From positions 1 to 6,392 of the forward strand of contig JAHYJF010000203.1 in NCBI GenBank assembly GCA_019428955.1: a stretch of 6,392 bases of DNA, in the 5' to 3' direction. The notes under the pieces are model-generated. The model was not told the DNA's origin. It was given only the letters and a program-made list of their open reading frames with translations, and ran no database searches. The position numbers and the translations under genes are program-made. Origin of the DNA: Burkholderiaceae bacterium (GTDB lineage Bacteria > Pseudomonadota > Gammaproteobacteria > Burkholderiales > Burkholderiaceae_E). This document shows positions 1 through 5,689 of the stretch, piece after piece. Position 1 is the first letter of the stretch. Every line of letters starts with the position of its first letter.

Positions 1-290
1 CTGCCGCCGGTATAGGGGTAGATTCGCTCTGAATTGGCGCCATCGGTGCCGCTTTGGGCGTCGTAGTAGTCGTTGAGAACGTTGAAGCCGCCCTGGGCGA
101 GCGCTATGAAGATCAGGGTGATGATCGCGCTCAGCGGGTTCACGGCGACGCCACTGGCGTAGGCTGAGGCCAGGCCGATCACCCCTGAGAGCAGGGTCAC
201 AGTGACAAACGGCGGCCGGGTCGCCAGGAAATAACGCAGCGCCGAGTTGCCCAGCCTGGCGGCGTCGGGTTCGATAGCTGTAATGGTCAA
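1..290 (-). CDS. UbiA/MenA-like prenyltransferase, N-terminal part (cut by window edge)
   Basis: This is the first 96 codons of a UbiA-superfamily membrane prenyltransferase, which joins a polyprenyl chain to an aromatic acceptor. Visible features are a first hydrophobic segment at about residues 28-47, a second at about 53-69, and then the Asp-rich prenyl-diphosphate/Mg site N70-x2-N73-D74-Y-Y-D77, followed by G81-T-D83, R89 and a TGG at the edge. The NDYYD...GTD form is closer to MenA (dihydroxynaphthoate prenyltransferase) than to haem O synthase, but the acceptor cannot be assigned. It is the fourth gene of a copper-related operon, 9 bases after the PCuAC stop. That stop is in the same frame, so the start must lie at or after 299. 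No ATG follows within the visible part: TTG at 290 abuts an AAGGAG, and an ATT at 284 sits 6 bases from it. The TTG is given here by convention. The family is fairly sure, the start is not. Confidence 0.85.
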   Translation of the reverse strand, partial: MTITAIEPDAARLGNSALRYFLATRPPFVTVTLLSGVIGLASAYASGVAVNPLSAIITLIFIALAQGGFNVLNDYYDAQSGTDGANSERIYPYTGG

Positions 291-296
291 CTCCTT
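291..296 (-). promoter_or_regulatory. Ribosome binding site of the prenyltransferase gene
   Basis: AAGGAG lies between the PCuAC stop codon and the prenyltransferase. It touches the TTG at 290 with no spacer, but is 6 bases from an in-frame ATT at 284-282. The strong Shine-Dalgarno sequence confirms that translation starts here, but its spacing argues for the rarer ATT codon or for a TTG with unusual geometry. Confidence 0.55.
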
Positions 297-299
297 GCG

Positions 300-770
300 C
301 TATTGCCTGGGCATCGCCCCCATGCCGCCGGCCGCGTTCAGGGGGCGGGCCGTGGCCCTGACCTCGACGCTGGTTCGCTTATGATCCCGGTCTTCGATCA
401 GGAGCGTGAGCGGGATCGTGTCGCCTGCCTTGATCTGCGACTTCAGCTTGATCAACATCAAATGGTAGCCACCGGGCTGGAGGCTGACGCTCGTGCCGGC
501 CGGGATGTCGATCCCGGTGACCGGGGCCATCTTCATGACATCGCTCTCCATGCTCATGCGGTGAATTTCAACCGCGCCGGCCGCTGGCGTAGTCGCTGAG
601 ATCAGCCGCGCATCAGTCGGTGAATCAAGGCGCATGAATGCGCCGGTAACGCTTTGCCGCGCTACCGTTGCCCGGACCCAGGCGTTGCTGACCCTTACCT
701 GGCCAAGAGCGCTCGAAGTTGCCGCCATAACCAGTACCGTGGCCAGGAGGTATTTGAGGTCTGCTCTCAT
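300..770 (-). CDS. PCuAC family periplasmic copper(I) chaperone (DUF461)
   Basis: A 156-residue exported protein of the PCuAC family, which binds Cu(I) in the periplasm and hands it to the CuA centre of cytochrome c oxidase, often with a SCO protein. Residues 1-24 form a Sec signal peptide (K6, hydrophobic 7-17, likely cleavage near SALG-Q). The mature domain shows the exact family signature H-x10-M-x21-H-x-M as H70, M81, H103 and M105, so the copper site looks intact. The C-terminal tail is Met/Gly-rich (GGMGAMPRQ). The ATG at 770 lies 9 bases after the SCO stop; I see no clear Shine-Dalgarno sequence, so translational coupling to the SCO gene is likely. Length and motif are normal for the family. 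Because the SCO partner upstream lacks its metal-binding core, this may be the only working copper carrier of the operon. Confidence 0.95.
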   Translation of the reverse strand: MRADLKYLLATVLVMAATSSALGQVRVSNAWVRATVARQSVTGAFMRLDSPTDARLISATTPAAGAVEIHRMSMESDVMKMAPVTGIDIPAGTSVSLQPGGYHLMLIKLKSQIKAGDTIPLTLLIEDRDHKRTSVEVRATARPLNAAGGMGAMPRQ

Positions 771-779
771 GGTCTTGGT

Positions 780-1163
780 TCAGAAAGACTTTCTCATCAG
801 TTTGCGCAAGTCGGCAGCCACTGCATCCGCGCCGAGCGTGTGCCGTTCCACCAGGCGCAGGCGGCCGCTCGGATCGAACACATAGCTCAGGGCGGCGTGA
901 TTGACCGTGTAGGTGCCGTCGGTCGGGACTTTCTCGTAGAACACCTTGAACTCCTTGGTGACACTGCCGGTTTCGGCAGCATCGCCGTAAAGGCCGAGGA
1001 AGCCAGGATCGAAGGCCAAGGTGTAGTCGCGCAGCGAATAATCACGCCCCCAATCGGCCCCGGTAACGTCGATGCCCTGGTAGCGCGGCGGCTCCCTGCC
1101 GCAGCTGGCTAGCAGCAGCGCCAACGCCACGATCCATACCCCCGAAATTGCACCCACCCGCAT
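780..1163 (-). CDS. SCO1/SenC-like lipoprotein with internal deletion of the CxxxC core
   Basis: A 127-residue protein that is recognisably SCO1/SenC at both ends but too short (family members are about 190-210 residues). The N-terminus is a lipoprotein signal with lipobox L-A-S-C21, followed by GREPPRYQGIDVTGADWGRD, typical of bacterial SCO. At about residues 44-49 (LRDYTL) the sequence jumps straight to AFDPGFLGLYGD, which in normal SCO proteins follows the thioredoxin-like core. About 65 residues are missing, including the CPxxCP-type CxxxC motif that binds copper. The third ligand histidine survives as H89 (VNHAALSYVFD). The reading frame is maintained, so this is a clean in-frame deletion. 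Start: ATG 1163, with GGAG directly abutting it; GTG at 1157 is better spaced. Nineteen bases separate it from DUF1847 upstream. It cannot do normal SCO copper chemistry; it may be a decaying gene, a repurposed protein or an assembly error. Confidence 0.85.
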   Translation of the reverse strand: MRVGAISGVWIVALALLLASCGREPPRYQGIDVTGADWGRDYSLRDYTLAFDPGFLGLYGDAAETGSVTKEFKVFYEKVPTDGTYTVNHAALSYVFDPSGRLRLVERHTLGADAVAADLRKLMRKSF

Positions 1164-1182
1164 CTCCAGGAAATATCGTCGG

Positions 1183-1881
1183 CTATTCTTGGCGCTTGCC
1201 GCCGCCCGGTTTGCTGGGCAGTTTGGCCGGTTTGTGGGGTCCCCAGACCCGGCTGAAATAGGTGTCTGCGAGGTGCAGCGCGCCGACGGGGTTGTGAGCC
1301 AGGACCCGATCCTTGGTAACCAGGGTCGTGACCAGGCCCTCGCTGTGGCGAATGAAGAGGCTGTCGTGGCCGACACAAAGCCCCATGATGACGTTGAACT
1401 CGCAGCCGGCCCGATTAAGCAGCTGGGCCTGCGAAACGGGATTGCACATGGCTTCGAAACCGCCGGGACGGATCTTCTCCTCGTCCTTGAGGCCGATGTC
1501 TTCCTTGGGCACGCCGCCGTTCTTGCAGGCGATCGAAGTGACCTCCAGAGCGTGGCTCTCGAGGATGGCGCTGAAGACCCGGGCCAGGTCCACGAAGGAA
1601 ATGCACATTGCGATTCCAACCTTGCGAAAGCCCATCCTGGTCGCGAACTTGCAGATTTCCTCGACCCGCGACCACTCGCAATAGCCCTCGCTCTCGATGA
1701 TCGCGGCGGTCTGCGAGATCTTCCTGATGAATGGGTCGCTGTACGAGTCCCAGGCTCCCGCCAATCCCTCCGGGTCGACCTTGGAAGGACAGAATCCCGG
1801 TCCGCGTTCCTCTCCTTCACCCTGGCGGCAGGCGCGCACCGTACTCGGGCAATAGGCACAACCTGGCGTGTCATAGCTCAT
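1183..1881 (-). CDS. DUF1847 family cysteine-rich, putative metal-binding protein
   Basis: A 232-residue, probably cytoplasmic protein that I recognise as DUF1847, a family of unknown function usually labelled metal-binding. The N-terminus has a four-cysteine cluster, C8-x2-C11-x6-C18-x12-C31, that could bind zinc or an iron-sulfur cluster. Further cysteines follow at 68, 77, 93, 119, 146, 160 and 169, several in small conserved-looking contexts: ACKNGG (C119), MCNP (C146), and GLCVGHDSLF (C169 with H172). The tail from about 214 is Pro/Lys/Gly-rich. I see no signal peptide or membrane segment. Start ATG 1881 is chosen because GGAGAG lies 8 bases upstream and the protein begins at the cysteine cluster; the open frame upstream to 2016 has no similarity to anything. 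It is the first gene of the operon with SCO, PCuAC and a prenyltransferase, which suggests a role in copper or respiratory metal handling, but this is inference. Confidence 0.85.
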   Translation of the reverse strand: MSYDTPGCAYCPSTVRACRQGEGEERGPGFCPSKVDPEGLAGAWDSYSDPFIRKISQTAAIIESEGYCEWSRVEEICKFATRMGFRKVGIAMCISFVDLARVFSAILESHALEVTSIACKNGGVPKEDIGLKDEEKIRPGGFEAMCNPVSQAQLLNRAGCEFNVIMGLCVGHDSLFIRHSEGLVTTLVTKDRVLAHNPVGALHLADTYFSRVWGPHKPAKLPSKPGGGKRQE

Positions 1882-1925
1882 TGGGAACTCTCCGTGGCAG
1901 GGCGAGGACGATGCTCGCCGTCGAG

Positions 1926-1940
1926 ACACTAATGTAGTGT
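1926..1940. promoter_or_regulatory. Perfect 6-bp inverted repeat, candidate operator of the copper operon
   Basis: ACACTA-ATG-TAGTGT is a perfect inverted repeat with a 3-base centre, 44 bases upstream of the DUF1847 start in the divergent region with yedI. On the minus strand its centre contains TACATT, which could be a weak -10 with a poor -35 (CTGCAA) 17 bases further up. Position and symmetry suit a repressor or activator site, but six-base arms can occur by chance and I do not match it to a known regulator. Confidence 0.3.
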
Positions 1941-2077
1941 GAATCGGGCGAAGTTGCAGGGCCGCGACGCGGCGCTGCTGCGATCGCTGGATCGGCGAAC
2001 AATCGGCCAGTATCATGGTCGCGTTATCGACCTAGCCGGCGTTGCCGCCAGCGCGAACAACCACCAGGACTTGACCC

Positions 2078-3040
2078 ATGGCCGGCGCCAGCCTGCTGAC
2101 CCTGCTCGACGACATCGCGACCATTCTTGATGACGTCGCGATTCTCACCAAGATCTCGGCCAAGAGCGCGGCGGGCGCAATCGACGATGTCGCGGCACTG
2201 AGCAAGGTCGCGGTCCGCAAGACCGCTGGCGTGCTGGGCGACGATCTGGCGCTCAATGCCGAACAGGTGATCGGAGTCAGGTCTGAACGCGAACTCCCGG
2301 TGGTCTGGGCAGTTTTCAAGGGCTCGCTGATCAACAAGCTGATTCTGGTGCCGGGGGCGCTGGCAGTCAGTTGGGCTGCATCCTGGCTCATCGCGCCGCT
2401 GCTGATGGCCGGCGGCCTGTTTCTCGCCTACGAAGGCTTCGAAAAAGTCTGGCATGCGCTGGGCGCGCGCCGCGCCGAGGATGAGGAACATCGCGCCGAA
2501 CTGGCCAAGGCGCTGGTCGACCCCAAGCGCGACCTGGCCGAACTCGAGAAGGAGCGGATCAAGGGAGCGATCAGGACCGATTTCATCCTCTCGGCCGAGA
2601 TTATCGTGATCACTCTCGGCACGGTAGCGGCGGCGGCATTCGGCACCCGCCTGGTGGTGCTCTCCGGGATCGCGCTGGTGATGACGATCGGGGTCTATGG
2701 CTTGGTCGCCGGCATCGTCAAACTCGATGACGCCGGTCTGTACCTGAGCCGCCGCGGCGGCGACAGGGCTCCGAGACGGATGGTTCGCGCGCTCGGGCTC
2801 GGGATACTGTCAGCGGCACCATGGCTGATGAAAGGATTGTCGATAGTCGGCACCGCCGCGATGTTCCTGGTTGGCGGCGGTATCCTGGTCCACGGCATCC
2901 CCGCGCTCGAGCACCTGAGCGCCACGCTGGTAGCAGATACCCATTGGCTCAGCCGTGTGCTGCTGAGCGCCCTGACGGGGATCGCCGCGGGCGCAATCGC
3001 CGTGGCCGCGGTCAGCCTGGCAAAGCGCCTCAGGGGCTAG
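2078..3040 (+). CDS. yedI: YedI/DUF808 family inner-membrane protein
   Basis: A 320-residue protein clearly of the YedI (DUF808) family, inner-membrane proteins of unknown function. Hallmarks are the opening MAGASLLTLLDDIATILDD, then TAGVLGDDLALNAEQV at 49-64, RELPVVWAVFKGSLINK at 71-87, and APLLMAGGLFLAYEGFEKV at 106-124. Hydrophobic segments lie at about 87-118, 169-189, 191-214, 238-273 and 293-314, with a charged cytoplasmic-type loop at 129-166. E. coli YedI is about 305 residues; the extra length here sits in the N-terminus, where an 18-residue unit appears twice (18-35 and 36-53). ATG 2078 is preceded by AGGA at an 8-base spacing. It is transcribed alone, divergent from the copper operon and convergent with the next genes. 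No function can be assigned beyond the family. Confidence 0.93.
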   Translation: MAGASLLTLLDDIATILDDVAILTKISAKSAAGAIDDVAALSKVAVRKTAGVLGDDLALNAEQVIGVRSERELPVVWAVFKGSLINKLILVPGALAVSWAASWLIAPLLMAGGLFLAYEGFEKVWHALGARRAEDEEHRAELAKALVDPKRDLAELEKERIKGAIRTDFILSAEIIVITLGTVAAAAFGTRLVVLSGIALVMTIGVYGLVAGIVKLDDAGLYLSRRGGDRAPRRMVRALGLGILSAAPWLMKGLSIVGTAAMFLVGGGILVHGIPALEHLSATLVADTHWLSRVLLSALTGIAAGAIAVAAVSLAKRLRG

Positions 3041-3155
3041 CGAAGAGGTGATCGCCGTGCCTGGCCGGGGCGAGCGGCTCCTGGCGGCAGGACCGGCCTG
3101 CCAGTATGAAACGTCCCGGGAGCGGACGGGGCTGCCAGTCGGCGAGTTTCTTCAT
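3030..3155 (-). pseudogene. GNAT acetyltransferase remnant (N-terminal fragment)
   Basis: A 41-codon minus-strand ORF whose residues 4-39 look like the start of a proteobacterial GNAT N-acetyltransferase: W7-QPRPLPGR-15, then a LxGRxCRxEPL stretch (18-28), and PARHGDHLFA (30-39). In intact relatives this opening is followed by a further 170 or so residues carrying the acetyl-CoA site. Here it hits a TGA at 3030 inside the 3' end of yedI, and the similarity ends at about 3041, exactly where yedI stops. The rest of the gene is absent from the window. No good Shine-Dalgarno sequence precedes the ATG (AAGGG lies 11 bases away). This is best read as a gene fragment left by a deletion or rearrangement. 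The assignment relies on remembered family pattern, not on a search. Confidence 0.55.
3086..3102. terminator. Hairpin between convergent genes, weak terminator candidate
   Basis: GGCAGG-ACCGG-CCTGCC gives a perfect 6-bp GC stem with a 5-base loop, 46 bases past the yedI stop. A second small hairpin (CGTCC/GGACG) follows at 3112-3128. Neither has a U tract, so intrinsic termination is doubtful, and both lie within the acetyltransferase remnant. Confidence 0.2.
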
Positions 3156-3201
3156 GAGGGATGCAGCCCTTGCGAGCGACGACAGTTTATTCCAGCTGCC
3201 G

Positions 3202-3651
3202 CTAGAACACCACCCAGATTACCGTAATCAGGTAGAAGAGGGCGGTGGCGACGATCTCCAGGGTCACGTAGAGCCGCAACGCTGACCGGAACTGGGCATT
3301 TGGTGCCTCGGCGCCTTGGGGGGCAAGAATTCTTGCTCTCGGCTCGGTGACGTTGTCGATCAGCGGCCAAATGATCAGGATCGCCCCCACGCCCAGGAGT
3401 TTGATGATGAACAAAGCCGTGAAGGGGCGCGCTCCGACCAGAACCACCATCGCCAATCCGGACACGGTCAACAGAATTATGCCCAGCACGATCAGTCGCG
3501 TTATCGTTCTGGCGGTTCGGAAATAGGAGGATATCAGGCTGAGATCAGAGGCGCTCTGCAGCAGCATGTACAGCTTGAGCGTGGCGCCGCCAACGCCGAG
3601 CGCGAAGCCGATCAGGTGAACCAGCGTCAAGACCACCGAAAGCGAGAACAT
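3202..3651 (-). CDS. Small four-helix integral membrane protein, unknown function
   Basis: A 149-residue membrane protein that I do not recognise with certainty. Four hydrophobic helices are visible at about 4-25, 50-72, 78-98 and 127-148. Helix 1 carries H12 in the motif LVHLIGFALGVGGA; helix 2 ends in TVSGLAMVVL; helix 3 begins with FTALFIIKLLGVGA and contains K84; a short polar loop (99-123) precedes helix 4. This layout, a histidine in helix 1 and a lysine in helix 3, recalls the HemJ/CopD/DUF2269-like group of small membrane proteins, but the resemblance is topological only. ATG 3651 has AGGAG at a 7-base spacing. It lies 155 bases downstream of the ybaK-like gene on the same strand, so it may be in that transcript or have its own promoter. 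Confidence 0.8.
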   Translation of the reverse strand: MFSLSVVLTLVHLIGFALGVGGATLKLYMLLQSASDLSLISSYFRTARTITRLIVLGIILLTVSGLAMVVLVGARPFTALFIIKLLGVGAILIIWPLIDNVTEPRARILAPQGAEAPNAQFRSALRLYVTLEIVATALFYLITVIWVVF

Positions 3652-3806
3652 GTCGAGACTCCTGGTCGCGCGTCTGGTAGATCGGAATCTGGATTAGAGC
3701 ACCGGCCGACTCGGTTTACCAATAAAACTCGCCATTATTACTAAGCTGCCCGGTCCTGCGCGTCGTGCCGCGATGGCAGATGCGACCAGGCAGCGCCGGC
3801 CATTGA

Positions 3807-4292
3807 CTAATCGAGCCTGATATCACTCCAGGGCTCGCCGGTCAGTTCCTTCAGCGCTGTCGGCGCAATCGGAAACACCGCGTAAGGTGTTCCGGCTGCT
3901 GCCCAAACGATCTCGAAACGCTGCAGATCTTCATCCAGGAAGATCCTGACCGGTTTCGCATGGCCCAGTGGCGATACTCCGCCAATGACGAATCCGGTCG
4001 CCGCGCGCACGAAGTTGGCATCGGCGCGGCCGACAGCCTCGCCGAGCAAAGCTGCAATCTTCGCTTCCGAGACCCGGTTGTCGCCGCTGGCGATCACCAG
4101 CACAGCCCCATCATCTGCGGTGGAGCGGAATACGATGGTCTTGGCAATTTCCGCTGCCGAACAACCAATGGCGTCGGCCGCCTCCTTGCTGGTCCTGACC
4201 GAGCGCTCGAACTCGACGACATTGCTGGCGATACCAGCGGTCGCCAGCAGATCTCGTATGCGCACGGCGTTCGGGTGGGTTGCTGGCTTCAT
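3807..4292 (-). CDS. YbaK/EbsC-type aminoacyl-tRNA editing (deacylase) protein
   Basis: A 161-residue free-standing editing-domain protein of the YbaK/ProRS-associated family, which hydrolyses mischarged aminoacyl-tRNAs such as Cys-tRNA(Pro) or Ala-tRNA(Pro). The seed residues are present: the key lysine K51 in AEIAKTIVFR, SGDNRVSEAKIAALLG at 69-84, the glycine-rich loop FVIGGVSPLGH at 101-111, and the IFLDEDL strand at 117-123. Length is normal and no segment is missing. The subfamily, and so the exact tRNA and amino acid, cannot be fixed from sequence alone. The start is ATG 4292, 37 bases after the dienelactone hydrolase stop; I see no Shine-Dalgarno sequence before it and no better start nearby. 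It is probably co-transcribed with the hydrolase, although the two functions have no obvious link. Confidence 0.9.
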   Translation of the reverse strand: MKPATHPNAVRIRDLLATAGIASNVVEFERSVRTSKEAADAIGCSAAEIAKTIVFRSTADDGAVLVIASGDNRVSEAKIAALLGEAVGRADANFVRAATGFVIGGVSPLGHAKPVRIFLDEDLQRFEIVWAAAGTPYAVFPIAPTALKELTGEPWSDIRLD

Positions 4293-4329
4293 CGTGCTAA
4301 TTCGAGAGTTGGGGCCTGTGCCCTTGCTG

Positions 4330-5247
4330 CTAAGCGAGGTGTTTCCTGAAGTGCGCGATGCTGCGCTCCCATGACAACTTCGCCGCCCCCTCGTCATAGC
4401 GCGGCGTCGAGTTGTTGTGAAAGCCGTGCTGGGTGCCGGGGTAGATGTTGACTTCGTAGGGAACGCCGGCGGCGCGTAGCGCCGACTCGAACGCCGGGTA
4501 GGTGGAGTTGACGCGTTCGTCGCGTTCCGCGAGGTGGCACAGCAGGGGCGCCTTGATGCGGGCAACGCTCTCGGTCGCAGCGGCCACACCGTAGTAGGGT
4601 ACGCCAGCCTGCAGGCCCGGCCCCAGGGTGGCGGCCAGGAAATTGACGACCCCGCCGCCGTAGCAAAACCCGATCGCCCCCAGTTTGCCATTGCAGAGTT
4701 GGTGTGCCTTGAGGAAGCGCGCGCCATTGAGCAGGTCGGTGCGCAACTTGGACTGATCGAGACTCGCCTGCAGGGTACGGCCATCATCGTCGTTGCCAGG
4801 GTAGCCGCCAACCGGGAACAGTCCGTCGGGAGCCAGCGCCAGGAAACCTTCCACCGCGAGGCGCCGGGCGACGTCCGCGATGTAGGGATTGAGGCCACGG
4901 TTTTCGTGGATCACCACGATGGCGGGAAACGGTCCTTGGCCGGTTGGCTGCACGAGGTAGCCGCGCATCGTGCCGGAGTTTCCTCCTGGTGACGGGTAAG
5001 TGACGTAGTTGGCCTTGATGCGCGCGTCGGGCAACGGAATGGTCTGCGCGCTGGCATAACGCGGCAGCAGCGCTTCGGCCATCGCCAGGCCGGCAGCGCC
5101 CAGCGCCGCGATCGATGCCGCGCGCGCGAGGAATTGGCGTCGCTCGATGCGCCCATGGCAGTACCCGTCGTAGAGGTCGAACACGCGCTGGTCGATCTCC
5201 AACTGGGAAATTTCGCCCCCCACTGGACGAACTTGGCCTGGTTCCAT
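4330..5247 (-). CDS. Tat-exported dienelactone hydrolase family protein
   Basis: A 305-residue alpha/beta hydrolase of the dienelactone hydrolase family. The substrate is unknown; related enzymes open lactone or ester bonds. The catalytic triad is visible: nucleophile C195 in G-F-C-Y-G-G-G, D243 in AERDERV, and H274 in TQHGFHN. E115 in VIHENRG matches the conserved glutamate that tunes the cysteine in this family. A twin-arginine signal follows a roughly 35-residue polar N-terminal extension: R36-R37-Q-F-L, hydrophobic to about 58, likely cut near ASA-Q (66-68). Export to the periplasm as a folded enzyme is therefore expected. The start is ambiguous: AGGAG at 5262-5258 is 10 bases from ATG 5247 and 4 from an in-frame GTG at 5253. 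First gene of the minus-strand cluster leading into the ybaK-like gene. Confidence 0.93.
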   Translation of the reverse strand: MEPGQVRPVGGEISQLEIDQRVFDLYDGYCHGRIERRQFLARAASIAALGAAGLAMAEALLPRYASAQTIPLPDARIKANYVTYPSPGGNSGTMRGYLVQPTGQGPFPAIVVIHENRGLNPYIADVARRLAVEGFLALAPDGLFPVGGYPGNDDDGRTLQASLDQSKLRTDLLNGARFLKAHQLCNGKLGAIGFCYGGGVVNFLAATLGPGLQAGVPYYGVAAATESVARIKAPLLCHLAERDERVNSTYPAFESALRAAGVPYEVNIYPGTQHGFHNNSTPRYDEGAAKLSWERSIAHFRKHLA

Positions 5248-5257
5248 GCTCACGGTT

Positions 5258-5262
5258 CTCCT
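5258..5262 (-). promoter_or_regulatory. Ribosome binding site of the dienelactone hydrolase gene
   Basis: AGGAG (within GAGGAG) upstream of two possible starts in the same frame, GTG at 5253 (4-base spacer) and ATG at 5247 (10-base spacer). Both spacings are off the optimum, so the true start differs by two residues at most. Confidence 0.6.
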
Positions 5263-5562
5263 CTTGGTGTAGCTGCCTGGCGTCCTATCGCCGTCACGGC
5301 ATCTTGTCGTGATGATGAAGTGGGCAGCAAATCTCGGCAACCCCAAGCCGCGGGCTACGACTCTGATATCGGGCTTGTTGCCCTAAGGCAGGGTCGAGGT
5401 CGGTGAAGCCTGACGGGCAAGCCATGCCTCGGCCACGCGTAAAGAACGGTGAAGGCGACGAACGGTACGCTAAAGCGAAAATTAGGTGGCAATTATTCCA
5501 AGCTGCTGTGGCCTGGCGCGAAGGTCTTGTTTTTTCCCGGGAGAATTAGGACGACCTTCACG

Positions 5563-5592
5563 TTGTCTTAACCTGTGGGTTCTACTTAGAAT
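5563..5592 (+). promoter_or_regulatory. Candidate sigma-70-type promoter for the cytochrome gene
   Basis: TTGTCT (5563-5568) and TAGAAT (5587-5592) are separated by 18 bases and match the -35/-10 consensus at 4/6 and 5/6. If used, it leaves a leader of roughly 190 bases before the cytochrome start that contains the repeats described below. Matches of this quality are common by chance in AT-rich DNA. Confidence 0.3.
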
Positions 5593-5627
5593 ACGCTTAA
5601 AATAGACTCAAGGAATAGCCTTGGTTA

Positions 5628-5658
5628 ATCTTTACGTATATCCTTCACAGATCTTTAC
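5628..5658. repeat. Direct repeat ATCTTTAC, two copies
   Basis: ATCTTTAC occurs at 5628-5635 and 5651-5658, a start-to-start distance of 23 bases, inside the AT-rich island upstream of the cytochrome gene. The spacing is about two helical turns, so both copies would face nearly the same side of the DNA, as expected of paired regulator sites. Confidence 0.4.
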
Positions 5659-5665
5659 TTAGCGC

Positions 5666-5681
5666 GACTTAGGAATAAGTC
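5666..5681. promoter_or_regulatory. Perfect inverted repeat, candidate operator
   Basis: GACTTA-GGAA-TAAGTC is a perfect 6-bp inverted repeat with a 4-base centre, about 110 bases upstream of the cytochrome start. It overlaps the CTTAGGAAT direct repeat, and a variant of the same motif (GACTCAAGGAATAG) lies at 5605-5618. It could be a protein-binding site or a small RNA hairpin in the leader. Confidence 0.4.
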
Positions 5682-5689
5682 TTAGGAAT
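5668..5689. repeat. Direct repeat CTTAGGAAT, two copies
   Basis: CTTAGGAAT occurs at 5668-5676 and 5681-5689 with a 13-base period. Shorter related words, ACTTAG at 5584-5589, 5657-5662 and 5667-5672 and AGGAAT at 5611-5616, extend the pattern across the island. Confidence 0.45.

Noticed and set aside
1164..1874. A long open frame that extends the SCO gene upstream to 364 codons
   Set aside because: The extension overlaps the DUF1847 gene in another frame, is arginine-rich antisense-like sequence, and the SCO lipoprotein signal starts at 1163.
1882..2016. N-terminal extension of the DUF1847 protein to an upstream ATG
   Set aside because: The extra 45 residues resemble nothing, and a good ribosome binding site lies before the ATG at 1881.
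4293..4898. Upstream extension of the YbaK-like gene to 363 codons
   Set aside because: It runs through the dienelactone hydrolase gene in another frame; the YbaK domain is complete from 4292.
5292..5425. Minus-strand ORF of about 44 codons starting at 5425
   Set aside because: No Shine-Dalgarno sequence, no recognisable similarity and no domain-like pattern; likely a chance open frame in GC-rich DNA.
5521..5558. AAGGTC...GACCTT inverted repeat with a six-T run at 5530-5535, as a terminator
   Set aside because: The T run is in the loop rather than after the stem, and no gene on either strand ends nearby.
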